NCBI GenBank assembly: GCA_002359495.1 | Contig: DENB01000051.1 | Span: 1-64,000, forward strand | Source of the DNA: Enterobacteriaceae bacterium UBA2655 | Lineage (GTDB): Bacteria > Pseudomonadota > Gammaproteobacteria > Enterobacterales > Enterobacteriaceae | DNA length: 64,000 bases | Reading direction: 5' to 3' | Shown here: positions 35,641 through 45,955 of the stretch, one piece after another | How positions within the stretch are numbered: the first letter of the stretch is position 1 | Layout of the letters: each line of letters opens with the position of its first letter | Notes under the pieces: generated by a model | Seen by the model: the letters and a program-made list of their open reading frames with translations, nothing else | The model's database searches: none | Told to the model about the DNA's origin: nothing | Made by a program: the position numbers and the translations under genes

Positions 35641-36905
35641 AATCCTCCTTTATCAATGCGCTGCTCTCCGCCGTGATGCTGCTGGTGCTGGCCAGTTTCT
35701 TTATGGGAATGCGGCTCGGCCTCGACGGCACGCGACTAGTGGTACAGAGCGCCGGCGACGTGCGCTGGAACTGGATTTTCGTCGGCTGCGCCGTGGTTTT
35801 TGTCTTTCAGCTGCTGCGCCCGTTCTGGCAGCGCGGCCTGAAAAAGGTCTCCGGCCCGGCATTGGTGTTGCCCGGCATCGACGGCTCCACGCCGAAGCAG
35901 AAGCTGTTTATGCTGGCGCTGATCGTGGCGGCGGTGGCCTGGCCGTTTTTCGTGTCGCGCGGCGCGGTGGATATCGCCACGCTGACGCTGATCTACGTGA
36001 TGCTCGGCTTGGGTCTGAACGTGGTGGTCGGCCTTTCCGGTCTGCTGGTGCTCGGATACGGCGGCTTCTACGCCATCGGCGCCTATACCTTCGCGCTGCT
36101 AAACCACTATTTCGGCCTCGGCTTCTGGCAGTGTCTGCCGCTGGCGGGCATCGTGGCGGCGCTGTTCGGGCTGCTGCTCGGCTTTCCGGTGCTGCGCCTG
36201 CGCGGCGACTATCTGGCGATCGTGACGCTCGGCTTCGGTGAAATCGTGCGTATTTTGCTGCTGAATAACACTGTGATTACCGGCGGCCCCAACGGCATCG
36301 CGCAGATTCCCAAGCCTTCGCTGTTCGGCCTGGAGTTCGGCCGCAAGGTGTCCGAAGGCGGCTGGAGCACCTTCCATGATTTCTTCGGCATGAAATACGA
36401 TCCCAGCGATCGCGTCATTTTTCTCTATCTGGTGGCGCTGCTGCTGGTGGCGCTGACGCTGTTCGTGATCAACCGATTGCTGCGTATGCCGCTGGGCCGC
36501 GCGTGGGAAGCGCTGCGCGAAGATGAGATCGCCTGTCGTTCGCTCGGCCTCAGCCCGACGCGCATCAAGCTGACCGCCTTTACCATCAGCGCCGCCTTCG
36601 CCGGCTTCGCCGGTACGCTGTTCGCCGCGCGTCAGGGATTCGTCAGCCCTGAATCCTTTACCTTCGTCGAATCGGCCTTTGTGCTGGCGATCGTGGTGCT
36701 GGGCGGCATGGGCTCGCAGTTCGCCGTGATCCTCGCCGCCATTTTGCTGGTGGTATCGCGCGAGCTGATGCGCGACCTGAACGAATACAGCATGCTGGTG
36801 CTGGGCGGCCTGATGGTGCTGATGATGATCTGGCGTCCGCAGGGACTGCTGCCGATGAAACGTCCGCACCTGAAACTGAAGCAGAAACAAGGAGAGCAGG
36901 CATGA
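35637..36905 (+). CDS. livM: Branched-chain amino acid ABC transporter permease LivM
   Basis: A 422-residue inner-membrane permease, partner of LivH. The N-terminal part has two extra membrane helices before the conserved core; the core shows [35 protein letters not shown] (in part), [22 protein letters not shown] and the EAA-like loop [26 protein letters not shown] (in part). Length is close to E. coli LivM (425 aa). Overlaps livH upstream and livG downstream by four bases each, so the permease and ATPase genes are translationally coupled. Confidence 0.96.
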   Translation: MKSSFINALLSAVMLLVLASFFMGMRLGLDGTRLVVQSAGDVRWNWIFVGCAVVFVFQLLRPFWQRGLKKVSGPALVLPGIDGSTPKQKLFMLALIVAAVAWPFFVSRGAVDIATLTLIYVMLGLGLNVVVGLSGLLVLGYGGFYAIGAYTFALLNHYFGLGFWQCLPLAGIVAALFGLLLGFPVLRLRGDYLAIVTLGFGEIVRILLLNNTVITGGPNGIAQIPKPSLFGLEFGRKVSEGGWSTFHDFFGMKYDPSDRVIFLYLVALLLVALTLFVINRLLRMPLGRAWEALREDEIACRSLGLSPTRIKLTAFTISAAFAGFAGTLFAARQGFVSPESFTFVESAFVLAIVVLGGMGSQFAVILAAILLVVSRELMRDLNEYSMLVLGGLMVLMMIWRPQGLLPMKRPHLKLKQKQGEQA

Positions 36906-37669
36906 GTCAGCCTTTATTAGCCGTTGAAGGCCTGATGATGCGCTTCGGCGGCCTGCTGGCGGTTAACAACGTGGCGCTGGAGCTGCGCCCACAGGAGATC
37001 GTCTCGCTGATCGGCCCGAACGGCGCAGGAAAAACCACCGTTTTCAACTGCCTGACCGGCTTCTACAAACCGACCGGCGGCACCATCAAGCTGCGCGATC
37101 AGCATCTGGAAGGCTTGCCGGGCCAGAAGATCGCCCGCATGGGCGTGGTGCGCACCTTCCAGCACGTTCGTCTGTTCCGTGAAATGACAGTGATCGAGAA
37201 CCTGCTGGTGGCGCAGCATCAGCATCTGAAAAGCGGCGTCTTTTCAGGCCTATTCAAAACCCCGGCGTTTCGTCGCGGCGAGAGCGAGGCGCTGGATCGC
37301 GCCGCCGCCTGGCTGGCGCGCATCGGGCTGCTCGACCTCGCCAACCGTCAGGCGGGCAACCTCGCCTATGGTCAGCAGCGCCGTCTGGAGATAGCGCGCT
37401 GCATGGTGACGCGCCCGGAGATCCTGATGCTGGATGAACCGGCGGCCGGTCTTAACCCGAAAGAGACGCATGAGCTGGATGAGCTGATCGCCGAACTGCG
37501 CGGCGAGCACAAGGTCTCCGTGCTGCTGATTGAACACGATATGAAGCTGGTCATGGGCATTTCTGACCGTATCTACGTAGTGAACCAGGGGACGCCGCTG
37601 GCCAACGGCACGCCGGAAGAGGTGCGTAACAACCCGGATGTGATCCGAGCCTATTTAGGAGAGGCGTAA
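36902..37669 (+). CDS. livG: Branched-chain amino acid ABC transporter ATPase LivG
   Basis: A 255-residue ABC ATPase, same length as E. coli LivG. Motifs: Walker [18 protein letters not shown]-loop RTFQHVRLF, signature [15 protein letters not shown] (the liv-type variant of LSGGQ), Walker [14 protein letters not shown] and the switch His in IEHDMKLV. Works as a heterodimer with LivF on LivHM. Overlaps livM by four bases and is one base from livF. Confidence 0.97.
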   Translation: MSQPLLAVEGLMMRFGGLLAVNNVALELRPQEIVSLIGPNGAGKTTVFNCLTGFYKPTGGTIKLRDQHLEGLPGQKIARMGVVRTFQHVRLFREMTVIENLLVAQHQHLKSGVFSGLFKTPAFRRGESEALDRAAAWLARIGLLDLANRQAGNLAYGQQRRLEIARCMVTRPEILMLDEPAAGLNPKETHELDELIAELRGEHKVSVLLIEHDMKLVMGISDRIYVVNQGTPLANGTPEEVRNNPDVIRAYLGEA

Positions 37670-37670
37670 C

Positions 37671-38384
37671 ATGGCAAACCCGATGTTATCCGTTAATAAC
37701 GTCAGCGCGCATTACGGCAAGATTCAGGCGTTGCATAACGTCAGCCTGCATATCAGCCAAGGAGAAATCGTCACCCTGATCGGCGCGAACGGCGCGGGAA
37801 AAACCACTCTGCTCGGCACGCTGTGCGGCGAGCCGCGCGCCACCCAAGGCAGCATTACCTTTGACGGCAAGGCGATCACCGACTGGCAAACCGCGCGCAT
37901 TATGCGCGAGGCGATCGCCATCGTGCCGGAAGGACGCCGGGTGTTTTCGCGCATGACAGTGGAAGAGAACCTGGCGATGGGCGGCTTTTTCGCCAGTCGT
38001 CAGGAGTATCAGACGCGCATCGCGCGCGTTTATGAACTTTTCCCGCGTCTGGCGGAGCGTAAAATTCAGCGCGCCGGCACCATGTCCGGCGGCGAGCAGC
38101 AGATGCTGGCGATCGGTCGCGCGCTGATGAGCCAGCCGCGCCTGCTGCTGTTGGATGAGCCTTCCCTGGGGCTGGCGCCGATTATCATTCAGCAGATCTT
38201 CGACACCATTGAGCAGCTGCGCAGCGAGGGCATGACGATCTTCCTCGTGGAGCAGAACGCGAACCAGGCGCTGAAGCTGGCGGATCGCGGCTATGTGCTG
38301 GAAAACGGCCATGTGGTGCTGGAGGATAGCGGGGAGGCGCTGCTCTCTAATGAAGCGGTGCGCAGCGCGTATTTAGGTGCTTAA
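37671..38384 (+). CDS. livF: Branched-chain amino acid ABC transporter ATPase LivF
   Basis: A 237-residue ABC ATPase, same length as E. coli LivF. Motifs: Walker A GANGAGKTTLLGTLCG, VPEGRRVFSRMTVEENL typical of LivF, signature MSGGEQQMLAIGRALM, Walker B LLLLDEPSLGLAP and the LVEQNANQAL end in place of a switch His. Last gene of livKHMGF; a palindromic element follows within 20 bp. Confidence 0.97.
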   Translation: MANPMLSVNNVSAHYGKIQALHNVSLHISQGEIVTLIGANGAGKTTLLGTLCGEPRATQGSITFDGKAITDWQTARIMREAIAIVPEGRRVFSRMTVEENLAMGGFFASRQEYQTRIARVYELFPRLAERKIQRAGTMSGGEQQMLAIGRALMSQPRLLLLDEPSLGLAPIIIQQIFDTIEQLRSEGMTIFLVEQNANQALKLADRGYVLENGHVVLEDSGEALLSNEAVRSAYLGA

Positions 38385-38401
38385 CGGCCTGGCTTACTTG
38401 C

Positions 38402-38482
38402 CCTGCTGCGGTTGGGTAGTGCTCGCTCTCCTCACGTACGACAGTACGCTCCGGGAGCTGCGCGCTGTCCGCCCGCAGCAGG
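38402..38482. repeat. 81-nt palindromic element after livF
   Basis: Outer arms CCTGCTGCGG (38402-38411) and CCGCAGCAGG (38473-38482) are perfect complements. Near the centre CGTAC and GTACG flank a GACA loop (about 38437-38450), with an imperfect GCTCTCC/GGGAGC level between. It could end liv transcription in a factor-dependent way or be a dispersed intergenic repeat. An open frame crosses it but has no coding character. Confidence 0.75.
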
Positions 38483-38579
38483 TCTTCGCCGCCTACGGCC
38501 TCGACCTGTGCGGTCTGTAGCGTTTATACGGTTTGGCTCCTGTGCGGCCAGTGATTATGCGAAACTTCCTGCATCTTCC

Positions 38580-38630
38580 CTGACATCCTATTGTCATCCC
38601 CCTGAAATAATTCAGTTATTTATCTGTCAT
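38580..38630 (+). promoter_or_regulatory. Five-repeat PHO box array before ugpB
   Basis: Five heptamers related to the PhoB half-site CTGTCAT start exactly 11 bp apart: CTGACAT (38580), TTGTCAT (38591), CTGAAAT (38602), CAGTTAT (38613) and CTGTCAT (38624). A PhoB dimer binds two such repeats 11 bp apart, so the array could hold at least two dimers. It ends 75 bp before the ugpB start, fitting phosphate-starvation control of glycerol-3-phosphate uptake. Confidence 0.85.
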
Positions 38631-38705
38631 TTTTCCGTGTCATGTTACTTCGCGAACAAAAAATGCGTGATTTCGCGCGTACCTACAATGTCACAGGAAA
38701 CCGAT

Positions 38706-40025
38706 ATGTCTGCTTTTACTCTTCGTCGACGCGTGTCGAGTCTGGTGCTGGGCATGGCGCTCAGCGGCAATGCCCTGGCTGCCACTGAAATCCCGTTCTG
38801 GCACTCTATGGAAGGCGAACTCGGCAAGGAAGTCGACTCGCTGGCGCAGCGTTTTAACCAGGCCCATCCCGACTATCAAATCGTTCCGGTTTACAAAGGC
38901 AATTACGAGCAGAGCCTGGCGGCAGGCATCGCCGCGGTGCGCACCGGCAAAGCGCCTGCCATTCTGCAGGTGTATGAAGTCGGCACCGCCACCATGATGG
39001 CCTCGAAAGCGATCAAGCCGGTTTATCAGGTTTTCCAGGAAGCAGGCATTAACGTCAACGAAAAACAGTTCGTGCCGACGGTTTCCGGCTACTACACCGA
39101 CGCCAAATCAGGCCACCTGCTGTCGCAGCCGTTCAACAGCTCCACGCCGGTGCTCTACTACAACAAAGACGCCTTCAAAAAAGCGGGGCTTGACCCGGAA
39201 CAGCCGCCGAAAACCTGGCAGGAGCTGGCGAAAGACGCCGAAGCGCTGCGTAAGGCCGGCATGAGCTGCGGCTACGCCAGCGGCTGGCAGGGCTGGATCC
39301 AGATTGAAAACTTCAGCGCCTGGCACGCCCTGCCGGTCGCCAGCGAAAACAACGGCTTCGACGGCGTCGACGCGAAGCTGGAATTCAACGGCCCGGCGCA
39401 GGTGCGTCATATCCAGATGCTGGAAGAGATGAACAAAAAGGGCAGCTTCACCTACTTCGGTCGTAAAGACGAATCCACGCAAAAGTTCTATAACGGCGAC
39501 TGCGGCATGACCACCGCTTCATCCGGCTCGCTGGCAGACATTCGCCACTACGCCAAATTCAACTACGGCGTCGGCATGATGCCTTATGACGAAACGGTGA
39601 AAAACGCCCCGCAGAACGCCATGATCGGCGGAGCCAGCCTTTGGGTGATGCAGGGCAAAGACGCGCAAACCTACAAAGGGGTGGCGGAGTTCATGCAGTT
39701 CCTCGCCCAGCCGGAAAACGCCGCCGAATGGCACCAGAAAACCGGCTACCTGCCGATCACCACCGCCGCCTATGAGCTGACGCGTCAGCAGGGCTACTAC
39801 GATAAAAACCCCGGCGCCGATATCGCGACGCGTCAGATGCTGAACAAGCCGCCGTTGCCGTTCACCAAAGGCCTGCGTCTGGGCAACATGCCGCAGATCC
39901 GCACCATCGTGGACGAAGAGCTGGAAGGCGTCTGGACCGGCAAGAAAACCCCGCAGGCGGCGCTGGATAACGCCGTTGAGCGCGGCAATCTGCTGCTGCG
40001 CCGCTTTGAACGGCAGGTGAAGTAA
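38706..40025 (+). CDS. ugpB: sn-glycerol-3-phosphate ABC transporter binding protein
   Basis: The periplasmic receptor for sn-glycerol-3-phosphate and glycerophosphodiesters. 439 residues, signal peptide cleaved after GNALA near residue 24, mature start [20 protein letters not shown] as in E. coli UgpB (438 aa). Other shared blocks are [28 protein letters not shown] and [20 protein letters not shown] (in part). Start ATG 38706 follows ACAGGAAA; the frame is open about 290 bp further upstream through the PHO boxes and the repeat, and is rejected there. First gene of ugpBAECQ. Confidence 0.97.
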   Translation: MSAFTLRRRVSSLVLGMALSGNALAATEIPFWHSMEGELGKEVDSLAQRFNQAHPDYQIVPVYKGNYEQSLAAGIAAVRTGKAPAILQVYEVGTATMMASKAIKPVYQVFQEAGINVNEKQFVPTVSGYYTDAKSGHLLSQPFNSSTPVLYYNKDAFKKAGLDPEQPPKTWQELAKDAEALRKAGMSCGYASGWQGWIQIENFSAWHALPVASENNGFDGVDAKLEFNGPAQVRHIQMLEEMNKKGSFTYFGRKDESTQKFYNGDCGMTTASSGSLADIRHYAKFNYGVGMMPYDETVKNAPQNAMIGGASLWVMQGKDAQTYKGVAEFMQFLAQPENAAEWHQKTGYLPITTAAYELTRQQGYYDKNPGADIATRQMLNKPPLPFTKGLRLGNMPQIRTIVDEELEGVWTGKKTPQAALDNAVERGNLLLRRFERQVK

Positions 40026-40036
40026 ATTGTCAGGGT

Positions 40037-40083
40037 CGGGCGGCTCGTTCGCCCGGCCTTCGTTGCGGCGGCTTTCCCGCCGC
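40037..40083 (+). other. Tandem stem-loops between ugpB and ugpA
   Basis: CGGGCG/CGCCCG (40037-40042, 40050-40055) and GCGGCGG/CCGCCGC (40065-40071, 40077-40083) form two adjacent GC-rich hairpins in the 87-bp gap, without T-tracts. They probably stabilise the ugpB message or limit downstream expression. Confidence 0.65.
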
Positions 40084-40112
40084 CGTGGTGATCGTCCTCC
40101 CGGAGTCGCGCT

Positions 40113-41000
40113 ATGTCCGCCCACCGTCCCGGTTTTCGTCTCTCTCCGTTGCCTTATCTGCTGGTGCTGCCGCAGCTGCTGATTACCCTGATCTTTTTCC
40201 TCTGGCCGGCCGGCGAAGCGCTCTGGTATTCGGTGCAGAGCGTCGACCCTTTCGGCCTCTCCAGCGCCTTTGTCGGGCTGGCGAATTTTTCCGCCCTGTT
40301 TCAGGATGAGTACTATCTGGCGTCGTTCTGGACCACGCTGATCTTCAGCGCGCTGGTCGCCGGCAGCGGCCTGCTGATCTCGCTGTTCTTCGCTGCGCTG
40401 GTGGATTACGTGCTGCGCATGAAGCGCTTCTACCAGACGCTGCTGCTGCTGCCCTACGCGGTGGCGCCGGCGATTGCCGCCGTGCTCTGGATGTTTCTGT
40501 TCAGTCCCGGCCTGGGGCTGATTACCTGGGCGCTGCATCAGGCGGGCTACGAGTGGAATCACGCCCAGAACAGCGGCCAGGCGATGTTTCTGGTGGTGCT
40601 CGCCTCGGTCTGGCAGCAGATCAGCTACAACTTCCTGTTCTTTTTCGCCGCGTTGCAGTCGATTCCGCGCTCGCTGGTCGAGGCGGCCGCCATCGACGGC
40701 GCCGGTCCGGTGCGCCGCTTCTTCAGTCTGTCGCTGCCGCTGATCGCCCCCGTCAGCTTTTTCCTGCTGGTGGTCAATCTGGTTTACGCCTTCTTCGACA
40801 CCTTCCCGGTGATCGACGCCGCGACCCAGGGCGGGCCGGTGCAGTCCACCACCACCCTGATCTACAAAATTTATCGCGAAGGCTTTACCGGACTCGATCT
40901 CAGCGCCTCGGCGGCGCAGTCGGTGGTATTGATGCTGCTGGTGATCGTTCTGACGGTGATCCAGTTCCGCTACGTTGAGCGTAAGGTGCGTTACCAATGA
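40113..41000 (+). CDS. ugpA: sn-glycerol-3-phosphate ABC transporter permease UgpA
   Basis: A 295-residue inner-membrane permease of the MalF type, same length as E. coli UgpA. Six membrane helices are expected; the EAA loop reads [25 protein letters not shown] (in part), which contacts UgpC. Conserved [24 protein letters not shown] is seen near the first periplasmic region. Overlaps ugpE by four bases. Confidence 0.97.
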   Translation: MSAHRPGFRLSPLPYLLVLPQLLITLIFFLWPAGEALWYSVQSVDPFGLSSAFVGLANFSALFQDEYYLASFWTTLIFSALVAGSGLLISLFFAALVDYVLRMKRFYQTLLLLPYAVAPAIAAVLWMFLFSPGLGLITWALHQAGYEWNHAQNSGQAMFLVVLASVWQQISYNFLFFFAALQSIPRSLVEAAAIDGAGPVRRFFSLSLPLIAPVSFFLLVVNLVYAFFDTFPVIDAATQGGPVQSTTTLIYKIYREGFTGLDLSASAAQSVVLMLLVIVLTVIQFRYVERKVRYQ

Positions 41001-41842
41001 TTGAGAATCGTCGCGGGCTGGATATCTTCAGCCACGTCATGCTCTGCCTCGGCATTTTGACGGTGCTGTTCCCGCTCTGGATCGCCTTCGTGGCAGCGAC
41101 GCTGGACAACCAGCAGATCTTTCAAGTGCCGATGCCGCTGATCCCGGGCGTCAGCCTGTGGGAAAATATCAAAACCATCTGGCAGCAAGGAGTGAGCAGC
41201 AACAGCGCGCCGTTGAGCATTCTGCTGCTGAACAGTACGCTGATGGCGCTCGGCATCACCGTCGGCAAAATCACCGTCTCCATTCTCTCCGCGTTTGCCC
41301 TGGTCTGGTTTCGCTTTCCTCTGCGCAATCTTTTTTTCTGGATGATCTTTATCACCCTGATGCTGCCGGTTGAGGTGCGCATTTTCCCTACCGTCGAAGT
41401 GATCGCCAAACTCGATATGCTCGACAGCTACAGCGGCTTAACCCTGCCGCTGATGGCGTCGGCCACCGCCACCTTCCTGTTCCGTCAGTTCTTTATGTCG
41501 CTGCCCGACGAGCTGGTCGAGGCCGCGCGCATCGACGGAGCCAGTCCGATGCGCTTCTTTTGGGACATCGTGTTGCCGCTGTCGAAAACTAATCTGGCGG
41601 CGCTGTTCGTTATTACTTTTATCTACGGCTGGAACCAGTACCTGTGGCCGATCCTAATCACCAGCGAGACGAAAATGGGCACGGCAGTGGCCGGTATCCG
41701 CAGCATGATGGCGTCGGGCGAGGGCACCACGCAGTGGAACCTGGTGATGGCGGCGATGTTATTAACCTTAATTCCACCGGTTGTGGTGGTGCTGGTCATG
41801 CAGCGTGCCTTTGTGCGTGGCCTGGTCGAAAGCGAGAAATAA
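40997..41842 (+). CDS. ugpE: sn-glycerol-3-phosphate ABC transporter permease UgpE
   Basis: A 281-residue MalG-type permease, same length as E. coli UgpE. Features: [20 protein letters not shown] at the start, six membrane helices, EAA loop [23 protein letters not shown] (in part) and [11 protein letters not shown]. Forms the channel with UgpA. Starts in the ugpA stop (ATGA-type overlap) and is followed by ugpC after three bases. Confidence 0.97.
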   Translation: MIENRRGLDIFSHVMLCLGILTVLFPLWIAFVAATLDNQQIFQVPMPLIPGVSLWENIKTIWQQGVSSNSAPLSILLLNSTLMALGITVGKITVSILSAFALVWFRFPLRNLFFWMIFITLMLPVEVRIFPTVEVIAKLDMLDSYSGLTLPLMASATATFLFRQFFMSLPDELVEAARIDGASPMRFFWDIVLPLSKTNLAALFVITFIYGWNQYLWPILITSETKMGTAVAGIRSMMASGEGTTQWNLVMAAMLLTLIPPVVVVLVMQRAFVRGLVESEK

Positions 41843-41845
41843 AAC

Positions 41846-42919
41846 ATGGCAGGCGTAACGCTTCAGGCGGTAACCAAATCTTACGACGGCAAGACGCAGA
41901 TCATTCAGCCGCTGAACGTCACGGTGAACGACGGCGAATTTATGGTGATGGTCGGCCCCTCCGGCTGCGGCAAATCCACCCTGCTGCGCATGGTCGCCGG
42001 GCTGGAGCGCGTGACCTCGGGCGATATCTATATCGACGGCAAACGCGTCACCGAACTGGAGCCCAAAGAGCGCGGCATCGCGATGGTGTTCCAGAACTAC
42101 GCGCTTTACCCGCATATGACAGTTGAAGAGAACATGGCCTGGGGGCTGAAAATCTGCGGCATGGGCAAAGCGCAGATCCGCCAGCGCGTGCTGGAAGCGG
42201 CGCGCAGCCTGGAGCTGGAGCCGCTGCTGCAACGCCGCCCGCGCGAACTCTCCGGCGGCCAGCGCCAGCGCGTGGCGATGGGGCGCGCCATCGTGCGCGA
42301 ACCGGCAGTGTTCCTGTTCGACGAGCCGCTCTCCAACCTGGACGCGCGGCTGCGCGTCCAGATGCGCCTTGAGCTGCAGCAGCTGCATCGTCGCCTGAAC
42401 ACCACCAGCCTCTACGTCACTCACGATCAGGTGGAGGCGATGACGCTGGCGCAGCGCGTGATGGTGATGAATAAAGGGGTGCTTGAGCAGATCGGCACGC
42501 CGGTAGAAGTCTACGAACGTCCGGCGACCCGCTTCGTGGCGACCTTTATCGGCTCTCCGGCGATGAATCTGCTGGAAGGGCAGATCAACAGCGACGGCAC
42601 CCGTTTTATGCTGGATGCGCAGCATTCGCTGCCGCTGGGCGGCTGCAAGCCCCGCTGGGCGGACCGGCGCATCACGCTCGGCGTCCGGCCGGAACATATT
42701 CAGCTTAGCAGCCGCGACGCCGGGGGGATGCCGCTGCGGGTTGACACGCTAGAGATGCTGGGGGCGGATAACCTGGCGCACGGCAGGCTGGGCAATACGC
42801 CGCTGGTGGTGCGTCTTCCCCACGCCGAGCGTCAGCAGCCGGGCAGCACGCTGTGGCTGCATCTGCCGCCCGATGCGTTACACTACTTCGATTCAACCCA
42901 TGGGATGCGTCTGGAATGA
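41846..42919 (+). CDS. ugpC: sn-glycerol-3-phosphate ABC transporter ATPase UgpC
   Basis: A 357-residue MalK-type ATPase. Walker [18 protein letters not shown]-loop [10 protein letters not shown], signature [14 protein letters not shown], Walker [14 protein letters not shown], switch His of VTHDQVEAM, then a C-terminal OB-fold regulatory domain (from about 235) with [12 protein letters not shown] and LGVRPEHI. In E. coli UgpC can be exchanged with MalK. Its TGA overlaps the ugpQ ATG. Confidence 0.97.
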   Translation: MAGVTLQAVTKSYDGKTQIIQPLNVTVNDGEFMVMVGPSGCGKSTLLRMVAGLERVTSGDIYIDGKRVTELEPKERGIAMVFQNYALYPHMTVEENMAWGLKICGMGKAQIRQRVLEAARSLELEPLLQRRPRELSGGQRQRVAMGRAIVREPAVFLFDEPLSNLDARLRVQMRLELQQLHRRLNTTSLYVTHDQVEAMTLAQRVMVMNKGVLEQIGTPVEVYERPATRFVATFIGSPAMNLLEGQINSDGTRFMLDAQHSLPLGGCKPRWADRRITLGVRPEHIQLSSRDAGGMPLRVDTLEMLGADNLAHGRLGNTPLVVRLPHAERQQPGSTLWLHLPPDALHYFDSTHGMRLE

Positions 42920-43659
42920 GCAACAAACAGTGGCCTTACCCGAATATCGTGGCTCATCGCGGCGGCGGCAAGCTGGCGCCAGAGAACACGCTGGCGGCGA
43001 TTGACGCGGCCCCCCGCTACGGGCATACGATGATTGAATTCGATGCCAAGCTGTCGCAGGACAGCGAAATTTTTCTGCTGCACGACGATACGCTGGATCG
43101 CACCAGCGACGGCTGGGGGATTGCCGGCGATCTGCCCTGGCACAAGCTGGCACAGCTGGATGCCGGCAGTTGGTTCGGCGCCGCCTTTAACGGCGAGCCG
43201 CTGGCGCTGCTGCGCGATGTGGCGCAACGCTGCCGTCGGCATAACATGATGGCGAACATTGAGATCAAACCCACCAGCGGAGCGGAGCAGGAGACCGGTC
43301 GCGCCGTGACGCTGGCCGCGCGCGAACTCTGGCAGGGGCAAACGGCGCCGCTGCTCTCTTCATTCTCTTATCAGGCGCTGGAAGCGGCGATGACCGCCGC
43401 GCCGGAACTGCCGCGCGGGCTGCTGCTGGATGCGTGGCGCGACGACTGGCGCGCGCTGACCGCCGCGCTGGATTGCGTATCGATTCACCTTAACCACCGT
43501 TTGCTGAACGCGGCGCGCGCTGCGGAGTTGAAGGCGACCGGGCTGCATATTCTGGTCTATACGGTAAACGACCCGGCGCGCGCGCGCGAACTGTTGGGCT
43601 GGGGCGTGGACGCCATCTGCACCGATCGCATCGACATCATCGGCCCCGACTTTCGTTAA
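42916..43659 (+). CDS. ugpQ: Cytosolic glycerophosphodiester phosphodiesterase
   Basis: Hydrolyses glycerophosphodiesters entering through UgpBAEC to glycerol-3-phosphate plus alcohol. 247 residues, equal to E. coli UgpQ, with the GDPD signature [18 protein letters not shown] (catalytic His/Arg, Glu), EFDAKLSQD, the second His in [10 protein letters not shown], and ANIEIKP. No signal peptide, so cytosolic. Start ATG overlaps the ugpC stop by four bases; an upstream in-frame start inside ugpC is rejected. Its stop overlaps the convergent yhhA stop. Confidence 0.97.
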   Translation: MSNKQWPYPNIVAHRGGGKLAPENTLAAIDAAPRYGHTMIEFDAKLSQDSEIFLLHDDTLDRTSDGWGIAGDLPWHKLAQLDAGSWFGAAFNGEPLALLRDVAQRCRRHNMMANIEIKPTSGAEQETGRAVTLAARELWQGQTAPLLSSFSYQALEAAMTAAPELPRGLLLDAWRDDWRALTAALDCVSIHLNHRLLNAARAAELKATGLHILVYTVNDPARARELLGWGVDAICTDRIDIIGPDFR

Positions 43660-43955
43660 GGATTTTGCTGAGGCGGCGGCGTAAGCAATCTCGGCTGCCC
43701 GGTCTGCGACTGAATCACGCGCTGCTGGGCGCTGTTGCGCTGCTCCTGCATTTTACGCTGCGTATTCTGTCGCTGAAGCTGCTGATCCTGCTGCAGCTGC
43801 TGTTTCTGCAGCTGCTGCTGGGTTTGCATCTGCGTCTGCATCCGCTGTTGGCTGGGGTTATAGCCGGAGCGGTTCGGATCGTTAGTGTTATTCAGCATAT
43901 TCGCCATGCTGCTGAGCGGCAGCAGCATGGCCAAAATAATTAACCCTTTCTTCAT
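43656..43955 (-). CDS. yhhA: DUF2756 exported Gln-rich protein YhhA
   Basis: A 99-residue protein with a signal peptide ([18 protein letters not shown], cleaved near 18) and a low-complexity mature part: [20 protein letters not shown] then runs of Q with K/R, a likely long helix, ending in a Pro-rich tail. The [13 protein letters not shown] block and the RVxQSQxG block match E. coli YhhA, which is longer (146 aa), so the C-terminal half is missing here. Function unknown. It sits between ugpQ and ggt as in K-12 and its stop codon overlaps that of ugpQ on the other strand. Confidence 0.85.
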   Translation of the reverse strand: MKKGLIILAMLLPLSSMANMLNNTNDPNRSGYNPSQQRMQTQMQTQQQLQKQQLQQDQQLQRQNTQRKMQEQRNSAQQRVIQSQTGQPRLLTPPPQQNP

Positions 43956-44160
43956 CTCGTTTTCTCCCTTTTTTCAGGACGGGCATCATGTCGCAGAAAT
44001 GTCTGCAACAGACGCTACGGTCATCCTGTTAAGTCTATGCAATTTCACACCTTTGTAATTTAGCAGATCGCCGGATTTGACTTAATAGCGCGACTTTTGC
44101 TGTATTTGTAAACACTTGCCGTAATGATAAGAAATGTAAACAACTGAAAAGGGTGGTGAG

Positions 44161-45912
44161 ATGAACAGAGCGAGCAAGATGCGTCGGCTGGGCGGGCTGT
44201 TGCTGATCGGTTTTACCCTGGCCGGAGCGGCGGACGCCGCGACGGCCAGCGCGCCGCCGGTCTCTTACGGCGTGGAGGCGGATACCTTTCACCCGGTGAA
44301 AGAGAAAAGCGGCATGGTCGCGTCGGTGGACGCGCTGGCGACGCAGGTAGGCGTCGACATTCTGCAGCAGGGCGGGAACGCGGTGGACGCGGCGGTGGCG
44401 GTCGGCTTCGCGCTGGCGGTCACCCATCCGCAGGCGGGCAATCTCGGCGGCGGCGGCTTTATGCTGCTGCGCACCGCGGCGGGCCGCGTCAGCGCCATCG
44501 ATTTCCGTGAAATGGCCCCCGCCCGCGCCTCGCGCGACATGTTTCTCGATAAGCAGGGCAACGCCGACAGCAAACTGTCGCTGACCTCGCCGCTCGCCTC
44601 CGGCACGCCGGGCACCGTCGCGGGCTTTGCGCTGGCGGCGCAAAAATATGGCACGCTGCCGTTCGGCCGCCTGCTGGAACCCGCCATTAAGCTGGCGCGC
44701 GACGGTTTCGTCATCGACGACGCGCTGGCGGACGATCTCGCTACCTACGGCAAAGAGGTGCTGCTTAACCATCCCGCAAGCCGGGCGATTTTCTTCAAGG
44801 CTGACGGCACGCCTTACCGCAAAGGCGAGCGGCTGGTGCAGAAAAATCTCGCCCGCAGTCTGCAACTTATCGCTGCGCAGGGACCGGACGCTTTTTATCG
44901 CGGAAAAATCGCCGATGAGATCGCCGGAGAGATGAGCCGGAGCGGCGGACTGATCGGCAAAGCGGATTTGGCAGCCTACCGCGTGGTTGAACGCCAGCCG
45001 ATCAGCGGCACCTACCGCGGCTATCAGGTCTTCTCAATGCCGCCGCCATCCTCCGGCGGCATCCATATCGTCCAGATCCTGAATATCCTTGAAAATTTCG
45101 ACCTGGCGAAAATGGGCTTCGGCAGCGCCGACGCGATGCAGGCAATGGCGGAGGCGGAAAAATACGCCTATGCCGACCGTTCGGAATATCTGGGCGATCC
45201 CGATTTCGTCAAGGTGCCGTGGCAGGCGCTGACCAGCAAAGCCTATGCGAAATCGCTGGCGCAGCAGATCGACCTGGCGAAAGCGCGTCCCTCTTCCGAG
45301 ATCAAGCCGGGCAAACTGGCGCCCTATGAAAGCAATCAAACCACCCACTTCTCGGTGGTGGATAAGCGCGGCAATGCGGTCGCCGTCACCTACACGCTGA
45401 ACACCAACTTCGGCAGCGGCATCGTGGCAGGTGAAAGCGGCATCATTTTAAACAACGAGATGGATGACTTTTCCGCCAAACCGGGCACGCCGAACGTCTA
45501 TGGTCTGGTCGGGGGCGACGCCAACGCCATTCAGCCAGCGAAGCGGCCGTTGTCCTCAATGTCGCCGACCATCGTCACCAAAGAGGGCAAGACCTGGCTG
45601 GTGACGGGCAGTCCGGGCGGCAGCCGGATTATTACCACCGTGCTGCAAATGATCGTGAACAGCGTCGATTTCGGCATGAACGTAGCGGAAGCGACCAATG
45701 CGCCGCGCTTCCATCACCAGTGGCTGCCGGATGAGCTGCGGGTCGAGAAGGGGTTCAGCCCCGATACGCTGCGTCTGCTGGAGAGCCGGGGCCAGCATGT
45801 GCGGATCGAACCCGCCATGGGCAGCACGCAGAGCATTATGATCGGCCCGGACGGCATGCTTTACGGCGCATCCGATCCCCGCTCCGTTGACGATCTGACC
45901 GCGGGGTATTAA
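44161..45912 (+). CDS. ggt: Gamma-glutamyltranspeptidase
   Basis: A periplasmic Ntn-hydrolase that cleaves glutathione and other gamma-glutamyl compounds. 583 residues with a signal peptide (to about residue 25). The proenzyme self-cleaves before Thr394 in ESNQTTHFSVV, giving large and small subunits; Thr394 becomes the nucleophile. Other conserved parts: GGNAVDAAVAVGFALAVTHPQ, NLGGGGFMLLR, LSSMSPTIV and the GSPGGSRIITT oxyanion segment. Very close to E. coli Ggt (580 aa). Monocistronic, with its own terminator; divergent from yhhA. Confidence 0.97.
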   Translation: MNRASKMRRLGGLLLIGFTLAGAADAATASAPPVSYGVEADTFHPVKEKSGMVASVDALATQVGVDILQQGGNAVDAAVAVGFALAVTHPQAGNLGGGGFMLLRTAAGRVSAIDFREMAPARASRDMFLDKQGNADSKLSLTSPLASGTPGTVAGFALAAQKYGTLPFGRLLEPAIKLARDGFVIDDALADDLATYGKEVLLNHPASRAIFFKADGTPYRKGERLVQKNLARSLQLIAAQGPDAFYRGKIADEIAGEMSRSGGLIGKADLAAYRVVERQPISGTYRGYQVFSMPPPSSGGIHIVQILNILENFDLAKMGFGSADAMQAMAEAEKYAYADRSEYLGDPDFVKVPWQALTSKAYAKSLAQQIDLAKARPSSEIKPGKLAPYESNQTTHFSVVDKRGNAVAVTYTLNTNFGSGIVAGESGIILNNEMDDFSAKPGTPNVYGLVGGDANAIQPAKRPLSSMSPTIVTKEGKTWLVTGSPGGSRIITTVLQMIVNSVDFGMNVAEATNAPRFHHQWLPDELRVEKGFSPDTLRLLESRGQHVRIEPAMGSTQSIMIGPDGMLYGASDPRSVDDLTAGY

Positions 45913-45915
45913 GGC

Positions 45916-45938
45916 AAAGGGCGCTCAGGCGCCCTTTT
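45916..45938 (+). terminator. Terminator of ggt
   Basis: GGGCGC (45919-45924) / GCGCCC (45929-45934) with a TCAG loop, AAA before and TTTT after. It lies a few bases past the ggt stop and separates it from the convergent yhhY. Confidence 0.9.
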
Positions 45939-45955
45939 ATTATTGAAAGTCATTT

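Noticed and set aside
38624..38643. Extra PHO-like pair CTGTCAT and GTGTCAT
   Set aside because: The second GTCAT is 13 bp from the first, not 11, so it is out of PhoB register. Only the five phased repeats were kept.
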